This document shows positions 1 to 6,535 of a DNA stretch of 9,154 nucleotides, one piece after another (the stretch's first letter is position 1; each line of letters opens with the position of its first letter). The position numbers and the translations under genes were made by a program. This DNA comes from Chloroflexota bacterium (GTDB lineage Bacteria > Chloroflexota > Dehalococcoidia > GIF9 > UBA5629): assembly GCA_026389655.1 (NCBI GenBank), contig JAPLHL010000426.1, positions 1 to 9,154 on the forward strand, in the 5' to 3' direction. Below the pieces are notes generated by a model, which was not told the DNA's origin, ran no database searches, and was given only the letters and a program-made list of their open reading frames with translations.

Positions 1-845
1 CCAGTTCGCTGGACCAGATAGGCCCGATCACCAAAGACGTCACGGACTGCGCACTGGTTATGAACGTGATTTCAGGGCATGACAAGCGTGACTCTACAAC
101 CGTTCCCTGTGAAGTTCCCGATTATACAAAATCATTGAAGGCCGATATAAAAGGCCTGCGAATCGGCGTACCCAGGGAATATTTTGTGGAAGGGATGCAG
201 CCCGAAGTGCGGTCAGCGCTTGAAACAGCGATCAAGAAACTGGAAGAGTTGGGTGCGAAGGTTGACTGGAATGTATCTTTGCCATATACCAAGTACGCCC
301 TGGCAGCATATTATATACTTGCCCCGTCAGAAGCTTCCGCCAACCTGGCCCGCTACGACGGTGTAAAGTACGGGTATTCTTACAGAGATTCGACAAATAT
401 GTTTGAATCGATGGAAAAGACCAAGCAATTCGGATTCGGGGCGGAAGTAAAGCGAAGGATTATGCTGGGGACCTACGCGCTGTCCGCGGGATATTATGAC
501 GCTTATTATCTGAAAGCGCAGAAAGTCCGCACACTTATCAGGCGTGACTTCGAGAAAGCTTTTACACAGTATGACGTCCTGGTTACACCCACATCCCCTA
601 CGACGGCTTTCAAAATAGGTGAAAAGACCGACGATCCGGTCCAGATGTACCTGAGCGACCTATGTACCCTCCCAATCAATATTGCGGGGGTCCCGGCTAT
701 CTCAATTCCCGCAGGTTTCGTGAACGGTTTACCGGTGGGCATGCAGATAATCGGCACATATTTCGGGGAAGAAGCCTTGCTCAGGGCAGCTTTTACTTAT
801 GAGCAGGCAACAGCCTGGAACAAGAAAAAACCCGTACTTGCCTGA
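1..845 (+). CDS. gatA: Asp-tRNA(Asn)/Glu-tRNA(Gln) amidotransferase subunit A, 5'-truncated by window edge
   Basis: This is the amidase subunit of the GatCAB complex. It releases ammonia from glutamine so that misacylated Glu-tRNA(Gln) or Asp-tRNA(Asn) can be amidated in the cytoplasm. The frame is open from base 3 (bases 1-2 finish an upstream codon) and starts with [10 protein letters not shown], the conserved segment just after the amidase signature. The first ATG in frame (60) is therefore an internal Met, not the start. About 280 of the usual ~485-490 residues are visible. Characteristic GatA blocks follow in order: [62 protein letters not shown] and [10 protein letters not shown]. The catalytic Lys and Ser residues lie upstream, outside the window. 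The TGA stop is followed by a separate promoter and no gatB, so gatA appears to end its operon here. No strong terminator is visible after it. Identification is firm; only the 5' part is unseen. Confidence 0.96.
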   Translation, partial: SSLDQIGPITKDVTDCALVMNVISGHDKRDSTTVPCEVPDYTKSLKADIKGLRIGVPREYFVEGMQPEVRSALETAIKKLEELGAKVDWNVSLPYTKYALAAYYILAPSEASANLARYDGVKYGYSYRDSTNMFESMEKTKQFGFGAEVKRRIMLGTYALSAGYYDAYYLKAQKVRTLIRRDFEKAFTQYDVLVTPTSPTTAFKIGEKTDDPVQMYLSDLCTLPINIAGVPAISIPAGFVNGLPVGMQIIGTYFGEEALLRAAFTYEQATAWNKKKPVLA

Positions 846-855
846 CTATTATCCT

Positions 856-885
856 TAATTTCCGGACGTTTCACCATAGAAATTA
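856..885. other. AT-rich inverted repeat upstream of the Lrp-family gene (possible operator)
   Basis: TAATTTC at 856-862 is a perfect inverted match to GAAATTA at 879-885, with a 16-base spacer. The right arm overlaps the poor -35 region of the promoter at 883-912. Lrp/AsnC proteins commonly autoregulate through AT-rich, partly palindromic sites, so this could be an operator. A 7-bp AT-only repeat is weak evidence and may be chance. It is too AT-rich, and lacks a following T-run, to be a convincing terminator for gatA. Confidence 0.2.
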
Positions 886-912
886 CGATTACCTGATACA
901 TTTTGATATAAT
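883..912 (+). promoter_or_regulatory. Extended -10 promoter for the Lrp-family gene/aminotransferase unit
   Basis: A perfect TATAAT lies at 907-912 and is preceded by TG plus one base (904-906), giving the extended -10 form TGATATAAT. The best -35 candidate is TTACGA at 883-888 (18-bp spacer), matching only three of six consensus bases, as often tolerated with an extended -10. Transcription would start near 919-920, leaving a leader of about 30 bases before the ATG at 950. It is the clearest sigma-70-type promoter I found in the window. Confidence 0.6.
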
Positions 913-949
913 TTGTTAACCTGGAATAAGGCTGCGTGAGGAGTATGTT

Positions 950-1438
950 ATGGAGAATATAATTAAGATTTTTGAGGCACTGGAAAAAGATGCCAGGCTG
1001 ACCCCTGATCAGGTCGCTAATATGACCGGTGTTCCCGTTGGCGAAGTGCAAAAGATAATAAAGAAGGCCGAAAAAGACGGCACCATCGTCAAATATAAAA
1101 CAGTCATCAACTGGGCCAGGGCGGGGGAAGAGCATGTCTGGGCAATGGTGGAAGTTAAAGTTGTGCCCCAGAAAAACGTGGGCTTCGGGGCGATAGCCGA
1201 GCGCATCTACCTCTTCCCACAGGTAAAATCGGTCTACCTGGCTTCAGGCACGTACGACCTGGCCATCATAATAGAGGGAAAAACAATGCAGGAAATTGCT
1301 TTGTTTGTATCTGAAAAGCTGGCGCCTATGGATAGCGTGCAGGGCACGGTAACTCACTTCATCCTGAAGAAATACAAGGAGGACGGCGTAGTATTGGAGG
1401 ATGAAGGAGAACCCAGACGGCTGGGACTGGTGGCTTAG
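950..1438 (+). CDS. Lrp/AsnC family transcriptional regulator
   Basis: A DNA-binding regulator of the feast/famine (Lrp/AsnC) family, whose members sense amino acids or related metabolites as dimers or octamers. Of 162 residues, roughly 1-55 form the winged helix-turn-helix (LTPDQVANMTGVPVGEVQ at about 17-34, then a wing ending KYKTVIN). Residues about 63-142 form the RAM effector domain, with the hallmark SGTYDLAIIIEG at 98-109. The charged tail KYKEDGVVLEDEGEPRRLGLVA follows. Length is normal for the family. The ATG at 950 is supported by a GAGGAG Shine-Dalgarno at 938-943; an ATG at 945 is out of frame. The gene is 36 bp from the aminotransferase, so that enzyme is the likeliest regulated partner, together with its own promoter (inference). 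The effector cannot be read from sequence. Confidence 0.92.
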   Translation: MENIIKIFEALEKDARLTPDQVANMTGVPVGEVQKIIKKAEKDGTIVKYKTVINWARAGEEHVWAMVEVKVVPQKNVGFGAIAERIYLFPQVKSVYLASGTYDLAIIIEGKTMQEIALFVSEKLAPMDSVQGTVTHFILKKYKEDGVVLEDEGEPRRLGLVA

Positions 1439-1474
1439 TTCCAAACCATCAATTTATTCCATAGGAGAGGGAAC

Positions 1475-2671
1475 ATGTCTAAAGATATAAAACAGACTGG
1501 AATTAAAAGAGATTATATATCACAAAAAGTCCATGACATTTCACCATCAGGCATAAGAAAATATTTTGACCTTCTTGCCTCGATGGAGGGGGCCATCTCG
1601 CTGGGCGTGGGCGAACCTGATTTCGTTACGCCCTGGCCAATCCGCGAGGCAGGGATCTTCGCTATCGAAAAAGGCTTCACAATGTACACCTCTAACTGGG
1701 GAATGATTGAGCTGCGCCAATCGATATCCCAGTATTTAAAGAGGTTTTATAAAATCGATTATAACCCGCACGGCGAGATACTGATCACCACCGGCAGCAG
1801 TGAAGCGCTGGACCTGGCATTCAGGGCCATTATTAATCCGGGTGACGAAGTGATAATGACTGACCCACACTATGTGGCCTACCCGGTATGCGTTTCCATG
1901 GCCGGCGGCGTGCCCGTACAGATACCAACTTTTGAAAAAAACAATTTCGAACTGATGCCCAATGACGTCCGCAAATACCTGACGCCGAAAACAAAGGCAA
2001 TCCTATTAAGCTTCCCTGCAAATCCTACCGGCGCCGTCATGCCCAGGGAACTGCTGAAAGAACTGGCCAAGATCGCCATTGAGCATGACCTGCTTATTGT
2101 CTCTGATGAAATTTATGCCCGCTTAACCTATGATATCGAGCATACCTGCATGGCCAGTTTACCCGGCATGAGGGACAGGGTCATACTAATCCGAGGATTT
2201 TCCAAGGCATTCGCCATGACCGGTTGGCGTGTCGGATACGTTGCGGCCAATGCTGAGATCATTGAAGCCATGATGAAAGTGCATCAATATACCATGATGT
2301 GCGCTCCTATCATGGGACAGATGGCAGCAATAGAAGCCTTGAAAGAGAGCAATAACCAGGAAGTAGAAGATATGCTGGCGGAATATGACAGACGCCGCAG
2401 GGTGATCGTAAGAGGGTTCCATGACCTGGGGCTTTCCTGCTTTGAACCCAAGGGGGCTTTCTACGCCTTTCCGTCAATCAAATCAACGGGGATGACGTCG
2501 GAAGAATTTGCGGAAGCTCTGCTTAAGGAAGAGAAGGTAGCCGTAGTGCCGGGTCATGTGTTCGGCAAGCACGGCGAAGGTTATATACGCTGCTGCTATG
2601 CAACCTCCATGCCCGAAATCGAGGAAGCACTTAGAAGAATCGGGAAATTCCTGGAGCGGCACCGAAAATAG
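1475..2671 (+). CDS. PLP-dependent class I/II aminotransferase (aspartate/aromatic type)
   Basis: A fold-type I aminotransferase transferring an amino group between an amino acid and a 2-oxo acid. Its 398 residues match the usual ~390-400. Landmarks: the substrate-side SLGVGEPDF loop (42-50); TGSSEALD (106-113) for cofactor phosphate contacts; PANPTG with Asn183; DEIY with Asp211 and Tyr214, which contact the PLP ring; SKAFAMTGWRVGY with Lys244 as the Schiff-base lysine; and Arg372 in YIRCCYA, the substrate carboxylate arginine. All expected catalytic residues are present. The start is supported by AGGAG at 1463-1467, seven bases before the ATG. It probably shares a transcript with the upstream Lrp-family regulator. 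The exact substrate (aspartate, alanine, aromatic or branched chain) cannot be assigned, so no symbol is given. Its TAG stop lies inside the left inverted repeat of the AT-rich island. Confidence 0.93.
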   Translation: MSKDIKQTGIKRDYISQKVHDISPSGIRKYFDLLASMEGAISLGVGEPDFVTPWPIREAGIFAIEKGFTMYTSNWGMIELRQSISQYLKRFYKIDYNPHGEILITTGSSEALDLAFRAIINPGDEVIMTDPHYVAYPVCVSMAGGVPVQIPTFEKNNFELMPNDVRKYLTPKTKAILLSFPANPTGAVMPRELLKELAKIAIEHDLLIVSDEIYARLTYDIEHTCMASLPGMRDRVILIRGFSKAFAMTGWRVGYVAANAEIIEAMMKVHQYTMMCAPIMGQMAAIEALKESNNQEVEDMLAEYDRRRRVIVRGFHDLGLSCFEPKGAFYAFPSIKSTGMTSEEFAEALLKEEKVAVVPGHVFGKHGEGYIRCCYATSMPEIEEALRRIGKFLERHRK

Positions 2672-2707
2672 AGTTTCGTAATTATCCCTTGTAAGCAAGT
2701 AATAGAA
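2667..2707 (+). repeat. Left terminal inverted repeat of AT-rich island
   Basis: This is the left copy of an inverted repeat whose partner is at 2935-2973. The core GTAATTATCCCTTG (2678-2691) is a perfect 14-bp inverted match to 2948-2961. Outside the core, AATAGA-G-TTT-C (2667-2677) matches AATAGA-C-TTT-AG on the other strand with two differences and a one-base gap. Inside it, GCAAGTAATAGAA (2695-2707) matches GCAATAAATAGGA at 10 of 13 positions after a three-base offset. In all, about 33 of 41 positions agree. It contains the aminotransferase stop codon. Confidence 0.75.
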
Positions 2708-2714
2708 TTAATTA

Positions 2715-2927
2715 CTAAATTACCTTAAAAACTCTAAAGATAAGCACCCCTATATAAATTAGCACTCCTACTGCCATCCAAAATATGCCAATAACTTTTA
2801 TACCACGTGCTTTTTGTTTCTTTTTATCCTCTGGTGCTGAAAGATACCTTCCAATAGAAAACAAGGGTACTCCAACAGCAATCAATACTGCTCCTATTGC
2901 CATAATAATCAAGCTACTCGTATCCAC
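2715..2927 (-). CDS. Small two-helix membrane protein of unknown function
   Basis: A 70-residue protein with no family I recognise. It has two hydrophobic helices: residues about 5-25 (LIIMAIGAVLIAVGVPLF) and about 44-66 (VIGIFWMAVGVLIYIGVLIF). They are joined by a short charged loop containing PEDKKKQKARG, so a membrane hairpin with the basic loop on the cytoplasmic side is predicted. The start is GTG at 2927, chosen because a near-perfect Shine-Dalgarno AGGAGGT (2932-2938) lies four bases upstream. That signal is the main reason to believe this is a real gene. It follows the IMPase gene by 41 bp on the same strand and could be the last gene of that operon. It is notably AT-rich against its neighbours and lies inside the inverted-repeat island, suggesting separate ancestry. 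It could also be a poorly conserved lineage-specific gene. Confidence 0.68.
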   Translation of the reverse strand: MDTSSLIIMAIGAVLIAVGVPLFSIGRYLSAPEDKKKQKARGIKVIGIFWMAVGVLIYIGVLIFRVFKVI

Positions 2928-2931
2928 TCAA

Positions 2932-2938
2932 ACCTCCT
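2932..2938 (-). promoter_or_regulatory. Strong Shine-Dalgarno for the small membrane protein
   Basis: The minus strand reads AGGAGGT here, followed by TTGA and then the GTG start at 2927-2925. It is the best match to the anti-Shine-Dalgarno in the minus-strand cluster, where trpS, the IMPase gene and recG have weak or no such signal. It decides the GTG start. It adjoins the right inverted repeat, and its first bases fall within the repeat's imperfect inner part. Confidence 0.75.
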
Positions 2939-2973
2939 ATTTATTGCCAAGGGATAATTACCTAAAGTCTATT
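2935..2973 (-). repeat. Right terminal inverted repeat of AT-rich island
   Basis: This is the partner of the repeat at 2667-2707. Read on the minus strand it begins AATAGACTTTAG (2973-2962), continues with the perfect core GTAATTATCCCTTG (2961-2948), and then GCAATAAATAGGA (2947-2935). It contains the TAG stop of the IMPase gene and runs into the Shine-Dalgarno of the small membrane protein. If the whole island is transcribed, the two 14-base cores could pair and enclose the small gene's mRNA. Confidence 0.75.
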
Positions 2974-3781
2974 GCACATTCAGCCAGCGTGTAAACTTGC
3001 CCAAGAGCACGCTGTTCGAAGCAATTATGGAATTATCCTTAATTGTAGCCGGCTTACCGTGGGAGTTGATCACCAGGCCACCCGCCTCGCGAACCAACAG
3101 GAGGCCACTAGCCATGTCCCAGGGATACAGATATTTATGAAAATAAATACCAAGCCTGCCGCCGGCCACATAAGCTAAGCCAAGACATGAAGAACCCATT
3201 AATCTCAAGCAATGTACCTGCGTCCACAACCTGCCGGCAATCGAAAGCATCTCCTCACTGCGTTCAGGAACGTATCCCAGGTCCACACCCACTGCCGCTT
3301 CGCCAAGCTTCGTAATATCCGACACAACAACTTTTTTCCGGTTCAGATAAGCACCCTTGCCTTTAACCGAGTGGAACATTTCATTTCGCATAGGGTCATA
3401 GGTAACACCCATCACCACTTCCCCTTGCCTGGCCAGTGCGATATTCACGCAGAAAAAAGGAATGCCAAAATGGTAGTTGTTTGTACCGTCCAGAGGATCG
3501 ATGATCCAGGTGTACTCACTTTTCATCATGTTATCGCCTGACTCCTCAGACAATATTGCATGCCCCGGAAACTCATCATGAATTGTTGCGATTATCTTGC
3601 TTTCAGAAAGGAGGTCCGCCTCTGTAACAATGTTTCGTTTACCTTTGATCTTTATGTCATTATGTAAACCGAAACGCGCCTTCAGGATTCCCCCGGCTTC
3701 AACTGCAGCATAACGTGCCACAGCGTATGCGGATTTTTCATGAGAGGACACGGGCAGAAGCCGGGTATAACGGTCAGGCAT
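2969..3781 (-). CDS. Inositol monophosphatase family protein
   Basis: A Mg2+-dependent sugar/inositol phosphatase of the IMPase/FBPase superfamily. Of 270 residues (normal length) the metal-site motifs are all present: VTEAD at 52-56, SEES at 78-81 (Glu79/Glu80), the signature DPLDGTNNY at 95-103 (Asp95, Asp98) and WDMASG at 221-226 (Asp222). Substrates in this family include myo-inositol-1-phosphate, fructose-1,6-bisphosphate, histidinol phosphate and PAP. Sequence alone does not choose between them, and no pathway partner is nearby. The ATG at 3781 overlaps the end of trpS by eight bases (ATGCCTGA) and has no clear Shine-Dalgarno, so translation is probably coupled to trpS. Its TAG stop lies in the right inverted repeat of the AT-rich island; the C-terminus (...FTRWLNVQ) is of normal length, so there is no sign of truncation. 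Confidence 0.93.
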   Translation of the reverse strand: MPDRYTRLLPVSSHEKSAYAVARYAAVEAGGILKARFGLHNDIKIKGKRNIVTEADLLSESKIIATIHDEFPGHAILSEESGDNMMKSEYTWIIDPLDGTNNYHFGIPFFCVNIALARQGEVVMGVTYDPMRNEMFHSVKGKGAYLNRKKVVVSDITKLGEAAVGVDLGYVPERSEEMLSIAGRLWTQVHCLRLMGSSCLGLAYVAGGRLGIYFHKYLYPWDMASGLLLVREAGGLVINSHGKPATIKDNSIIASNSVLLGKFTRWLNVQ

Positions 3782-4757
3782 GCCTGATAAGACCCATTTT
3801 CGTCTTTACTTCCATGATGGTCTCTTTAGCAATTGCCTGCGCCCGGCCGGCGCCATCAGACAGGATGTCGTAAATATGATCAGGGTCTTTGGCCAGTGCA
3901 ATCCTGCGCTCACGGAAGCCGTGAAGGGCCCTGTTAATTCCGTCTGCAAGCAACTTCTTACAATCTACACAACCGATACCTGCCGCCTTGCACTCCACTT
4001 CTATTTCCTGCACCCTGTCTACATTGAAGAATTTATGCAGGCTAAAGATATTGCAGACATCAGGATGGCCTTTGTCATTGCGGCGCTGTCGGGCAGGATC
4101 CGTGACCGCTGTCTTTATCTTTTCCAGCGTTTCAGCGGGAGTGGCCGCCAATTCAATATGATTGTTATAGGATTTACCCATTTTCTGGGCGCCGTTCAAC
4201 CCCAGTACCATGGGATAATTAGTAAGCTTGGCCTTCGGTTCAGGGAACGTGTCTCCGAACAGGAAATTGAACCTGCGGACTATCTCGCGGGTCATTTCAA
4301 GATGCGGCAGCTGGTCTTCACCCACCGGCACCAAATCAGTCTTATAGAGCATGATGTCCGCAGCCATCAGGACCGGGTAACCAACCAGGCCATAGTTAAC
4401 ATTTTGAGGCTGCATCCTGGCTTTCTCTTTAAAAGTAGGTACCCTTAAGAGCCAGCCCAGAGGAGTTACCATCCCCAGGAAGGTGAACAACTCGGTCACC
4501 TCCGGAACATGTGACTGAACAAAGACGATGGACTTTTTAGGATCGATGCCTGCAGCCAGCCAATCAAGAGTCATCTCGAAGATATTCTGCTGCAGTTCAG
4601 ACGTGCTCTCAAGCGTAGTAAGCGCATGTATGTCAACTATGCAGTAAACACAATTGTATTTTTCCTGCAGTTTAACGTAGTTCTCGATGGCGCCGATATA
4701 GTTGCCTATATGCTGGCGTCCGGTTGGGCGTGCTCCTGAAAATACTCTCTGTTTCAT
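3774..4757 (-). CDS. trpS: Tryptophanyl-tRNA synthetase with a four-cysteine (Fe-S-type) motif
   Basis: A cytoplasmic class Ic synthetase that charges tRNA(Trp). Of 327 residues (typical bacterial length), the first signature is GARPTGRQHIGNY at 8-20 with HIGN at 16-19. MAADIM with Asp134 is the expected tryptophan-sensing segment, followed by GEDQ at 146-149. The second signature is KMGKS at 192-196, a Gly variant of KMSKS. Four cysteines at 235, 256, 263 and 266 form C-x20-C-x6-C-x2-C, closely resembling the [4Fe-4S]-binding C-x22-C-x6-C-x2-C pattern known from Thermotoga maritima TrpRS, in the C-terminal anticodon-recognition part. The start is fixed by the normal distance to HIGN and by an in-frame TAG three codons upstream. 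The Shine-Dalgarno is poor and a possible hairpin precedes the ATG. It lies 62 bp after argS and overlaps the IMPase gene by 8 bp. Confidence 0.96.
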   Translation of the reverse strand: MKQRVFSGARPTGRQHIGNYIGAIENYVKLQEKYNCVYCIVDIHALTTLESTSELQQNIFEMTLDWLAAGIDPKKSIVFVQSHVPEVTELFTFLGMVTPLGWLLRVPTFKEKARMQPQNVNYGLVGYPVLMAADIMLYKTDLVPVGEDQLPHLEMTREIVRRFNFLFGDTFPEPKAKLTNYPMVLGLNGAQKMGKSYNNHIELAATPAETLEKIKTAVTDPARQRRNDKGHPDVCNIFSLHKFFNVDRVQEIEVECKAAGIGCVDCKKLLADGINRALHGFRERRIALAKDPDHIYDILSDGAGRAQAIAKETIMEVKTKMGLIRHA

Positions 4758-4761
4758 AACA

Positions 4762-4793
4762 AGCTAAAAGGTTATCACAAAAGTAACTTAGCT
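4762..4793 (-). other. Possible stem-loop in the argS-trpS intergenic leader
   Basis: AGCTAA (4762-4767) pairs with TTAGCT (4788-4793), and GTTA (4771-4774) pairs with TAAC (4784-4787). There is a three-base bulge and a nine-base loop. The structure ends four bases before the trpS ATG and occupies where a Shine-Dalgarno would be. It is AT-rich, so modest in stability, and has no T-run, so it is not a standard terminator. The 62-bp gap is far too short for a T-box leader. A role in trpS translation is speculative. Confidence 0.25.
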
Positions 4794-4819
4794 ACAAACT
4801 GATAAGCAAACTGCCGGGG

Positions 4820-6478
4820 TCACATATTATCCGGAGCTGTCATTCCCATCAAGTGGAGTGTCTTGGCCAGCACAATGCGGGCAGCTTTAACAAGCTTGAG
4901 CCTGGCATTAGTCAATTCCCCATCGTCGGAAATGACCCTGCATAGCTTATAAAATGAATGAAAAACAGTTGCCAGGTCCTGCGCATAGAATGGCAGCAGA
5001 TGGGGCCCATGGGTAGCCGCCACAGTCTCGATGACCTCTGATATCCGTGTCATGTGACGTATTAATGTTAATTCCGGTTCGGACGTTAACAGGGTTACAT
5101 CGCCGGCATCAAAACCGATACCCTTCTCCGCAGCGTTTTTCAGAATACTGCTAATCCGTGCATGGGCATACTGCACATAATAAACCGGGTTATCGGCAGA
5201 TTGCTTGATAGCCAATTCAAGATCAAAATCCATCTGGCTGTCCGCAGAGCGGGAAAGGAAAACAAAACGGAAGGCATCCGGCCCTACTTCATCCAATACT
5301 TCACGCAAGCTTATTATATCGCCGCTCCGCTTGGATATTTTCACTATCTCCTGGCCCCGGCGCAATGTCACCAACTGGCAAATCATAATCTCCAACCTGT
5401 CAGGATCAATTCCCAGGGCAGTCATGACCGCTTTCATACGGGTGATATGGCCCTGGTGGTCGGCGCCCCATATGTCTATTACATCATCGAATTTCCTGTC
5501 TATGAACTTGTTATAGTGATAGGCTATATCAGACGCAAAATACGTAGGAGTGCCATCTGTGCGTATCAAAACATTGTCTTTCTCATCTCCCAGGGAGGAA
5601 GACGCAAACCAGGTCGCATTTTCTCTTTCCGTTATATAGCCGCCATCCTTCAGCCTCTTCATCGTCCGGTCAAACTGGCCGCTTTTAAAAAGGCTTTGCT
5701 CGCTGAACCACTCATTAAACTCCACACGAAGAATAGACAGGTCTTCTTTAATTTTTCCCATGACCATTACTATACCTATTTTGCCAATCTCAGCTATACC
5801 CTGTTCCTCCGGCATGTTCAGAAACTTCTCGCCATGTGTTTCTTTCAGTTCAAGGGCCAGATCGATCATGTAGTGGCCGTGGTAACCATTGGCAGGGACC
5901 TCAGCTTCCTGCCCGAACTGCTGCTTATAACGGGCGTAAAGCGACCGGTGAAAGGCCTCAAGCTGACTGCCTGCATCATTAATATAATACTCTGTGAATA
6001 CCTGATAGCCTGCCGCTTTTAACACGTTGGCAAGCGTACTCCCCAGAACTGCACCCCGCCCATGGCCTACATGCAAAGGGCCGGTAGGATTGCCGCTGAC
6101 AAATTCTATCTGGACTTTCCGGTTGTTTGACTTACTGTTACCGTATGCTTCGCCGTCAGCGCAGATGATATCCACCTGCGCGGCCAACCATTCCTTGCTA
6201 ACTGTGAAATTAATAAAACCGGGTTTTGCCACGGATATTTTTTCGATATCTTTTGCCGAGGGGATATTTTTTATAAGTATTTCAGCAATGTCCATCGGTT
6301 TCATACCGGTGAGACGCGCGAGCTTGAGAGGCAGACTGCTGGCATAGTCGCCATGTTCCGGTTTGGCCGGCCGTTCTATCATTATTTCAGGCAAATTCGC
6401 ATTGCCCAGAAGGCCCTGTTCCCTGGCCCTGGCAAATGCCTGCTCGAGTGTCTCAGCCAGTTGTATTCTGAATGACAT
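4820..6478 (-). CDS. argS: Arginyl-tRNA synthetase
   Basis: A class Ia synthetase that charges tRNA(Arg) in the cytoplasm. Of 552 residues (full length), the N-terminal tRNA D-loop-binding domain spans about 1-95 ([20 protein letters not shown] at 35-54). The catalytic core has [20 protein letters not shown] at 125-144, with HVGH at 136-139, followed by [10 protein letters not shown] at 163-172. [14 protein letters not shown] is at 336-349, and the second signature is KISKRSGD at 380-387, with Ile instead of the usual Met. The all-helical anticodon-binding domain starts around [14 protein letters not shown] (398-411, DALR-type) and ends in the characteristic [12 protein letters not shown]. 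The ATG at 6478 is preceded by GGGGGA (minus strand, about 6483-6488), an acceptable Shine-Dalgarno. It lies 57 bp after recG, consistent with one operon. Confidence 0.97.
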   Translation of the reverse strand: MSFRIQLAETLEQAFARAREQGLLGNANLPEIMIERPAKPEHGDYASSLPLKLARLTGMKPMDIAEILIKNIPSAKDIEKISVAKPGFINFTVSKEWLAAQVDIICADGEAYGNSKSNNRKVQIEFVSGNPTGPLHVGHGRGAVLGSTLANVLKAAGYQVFTEYYINDAGSQLEAFHRSLYARYKQQFGQEAEVPANGYHGHYMIDLALELKETHGEKFLNMPEEQGIAEIGKIGIVMVMGKIKEDLSILRVEFNEWFSEQSLFKSGQFDRTMKRLKDGGYITERENATWFASSSLGDEKDNVLIRTDGTPTYFASDIAYHYNKFIDRKFDDVIDIWGADHQGHITRMKAVMTALGIDPDRLEIMICQLVTLRRGQEIVKISKRSGDIISLREVLDEVGPDAFRFVFLSRSADSQMDFDLELAIKQSADNPVYYVQYAHARISSILKNAAEKGIGFDAGDVTLLTSEPELTLIRHMTRISEVIETVAATHGPHLLPFYAQDLATVFHSFYKLCRVISDDGELTNARLKLVKAARIVLAKTLHLMGMTAPDNM

Positions 6479-6535
6479 ATTATCCCCCGTAATAAACGCC
6501 GCGATGTTTAACTTATTAGACCAGAAAGTACTATT

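Larger units (their letters stand above)
2667..2973. mobile_element. Candidate non-autonomous (MITE-like) element carrying a small membrane protein gene
   Basis: About 307 bp of AT-rich DNA (83 G+C of 240 bases in 2701-2940 by hand count) is bounded by ~40-bp imperfect terminal inverted repeats and lies exactly between the ends of two convergent genes. It carries one small membrane protein gene and no transposase. A TA dinucleotide sits at each boundary (2669-2670 and 2970-2971), as expected for IS630/Tc1-mariner-type insertion, but no longer target duplication is visible. Against simple insertion at that TA: removing the island would leave both neighbouring genes without a nearby stop codon. 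Alternatives are an old, rearranged element or a structural RNA or terminator arrangement. A mobile origin is inference. Confidence 0.4.

Noticed and set aside
60..62. ATG at 60 as the start of a 261-residue amidase-like protein
   Set aside because: The frame continues upstream to base 3 with conserved GatA residues ([10 protein letters not shown]), so this Met is internal and the gene is cut by the window edge.
848..860. ATTATCCTTAATT after gatA, also found in the IMPase gene near 3032-3044
   Set aside because: It is a short AT-rich match, one copy being coding sequence; likely chance, and unlike the CCCTTG core of the inverted repeat.
2678..2715. Possible bidirectional terminator: GTAATTA (2678-2684) with TAATTAC (2709-2715) and an inner CTTG/CAAG hairpin
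   Set aside because: The stems are AT-rich with large internal loops and no clear T-run on either strand. The stronger pairing of this sequence is with the distant copy at 2948-2961.
4212..4222. GGGATAATTA inside trpS, resembling the core of the island's inverted repeat
   Set aside because: Only ten bases match and they encode the conserved NYPM segment of TrpRS; no second arm or composition change is nearby.
3780..4448. A 222-codon open frame on the plus strand
   Set aside because: It is antisense to trpS, which carries all expected synthetase motifs; the frame is a codon-bias shadow.
5162..6022. A long open frame (286 codons) on the plus strand
   Set aside because: It lies wholly antisense to argS, whose full-length protein with HVGH, KISKR and the C-terminal motif explains this DNA. 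The antisense product shows no recognisable domain.
6490..6518. AT-rich hairpin (TAATAA...TTATTA, or TAAAC...GTTTA) in the recG-argS gap
   Set aside because: The alternative stems are short and mutually exclusive, with no T-run; there is not enough to call a terminator or regulatory element.
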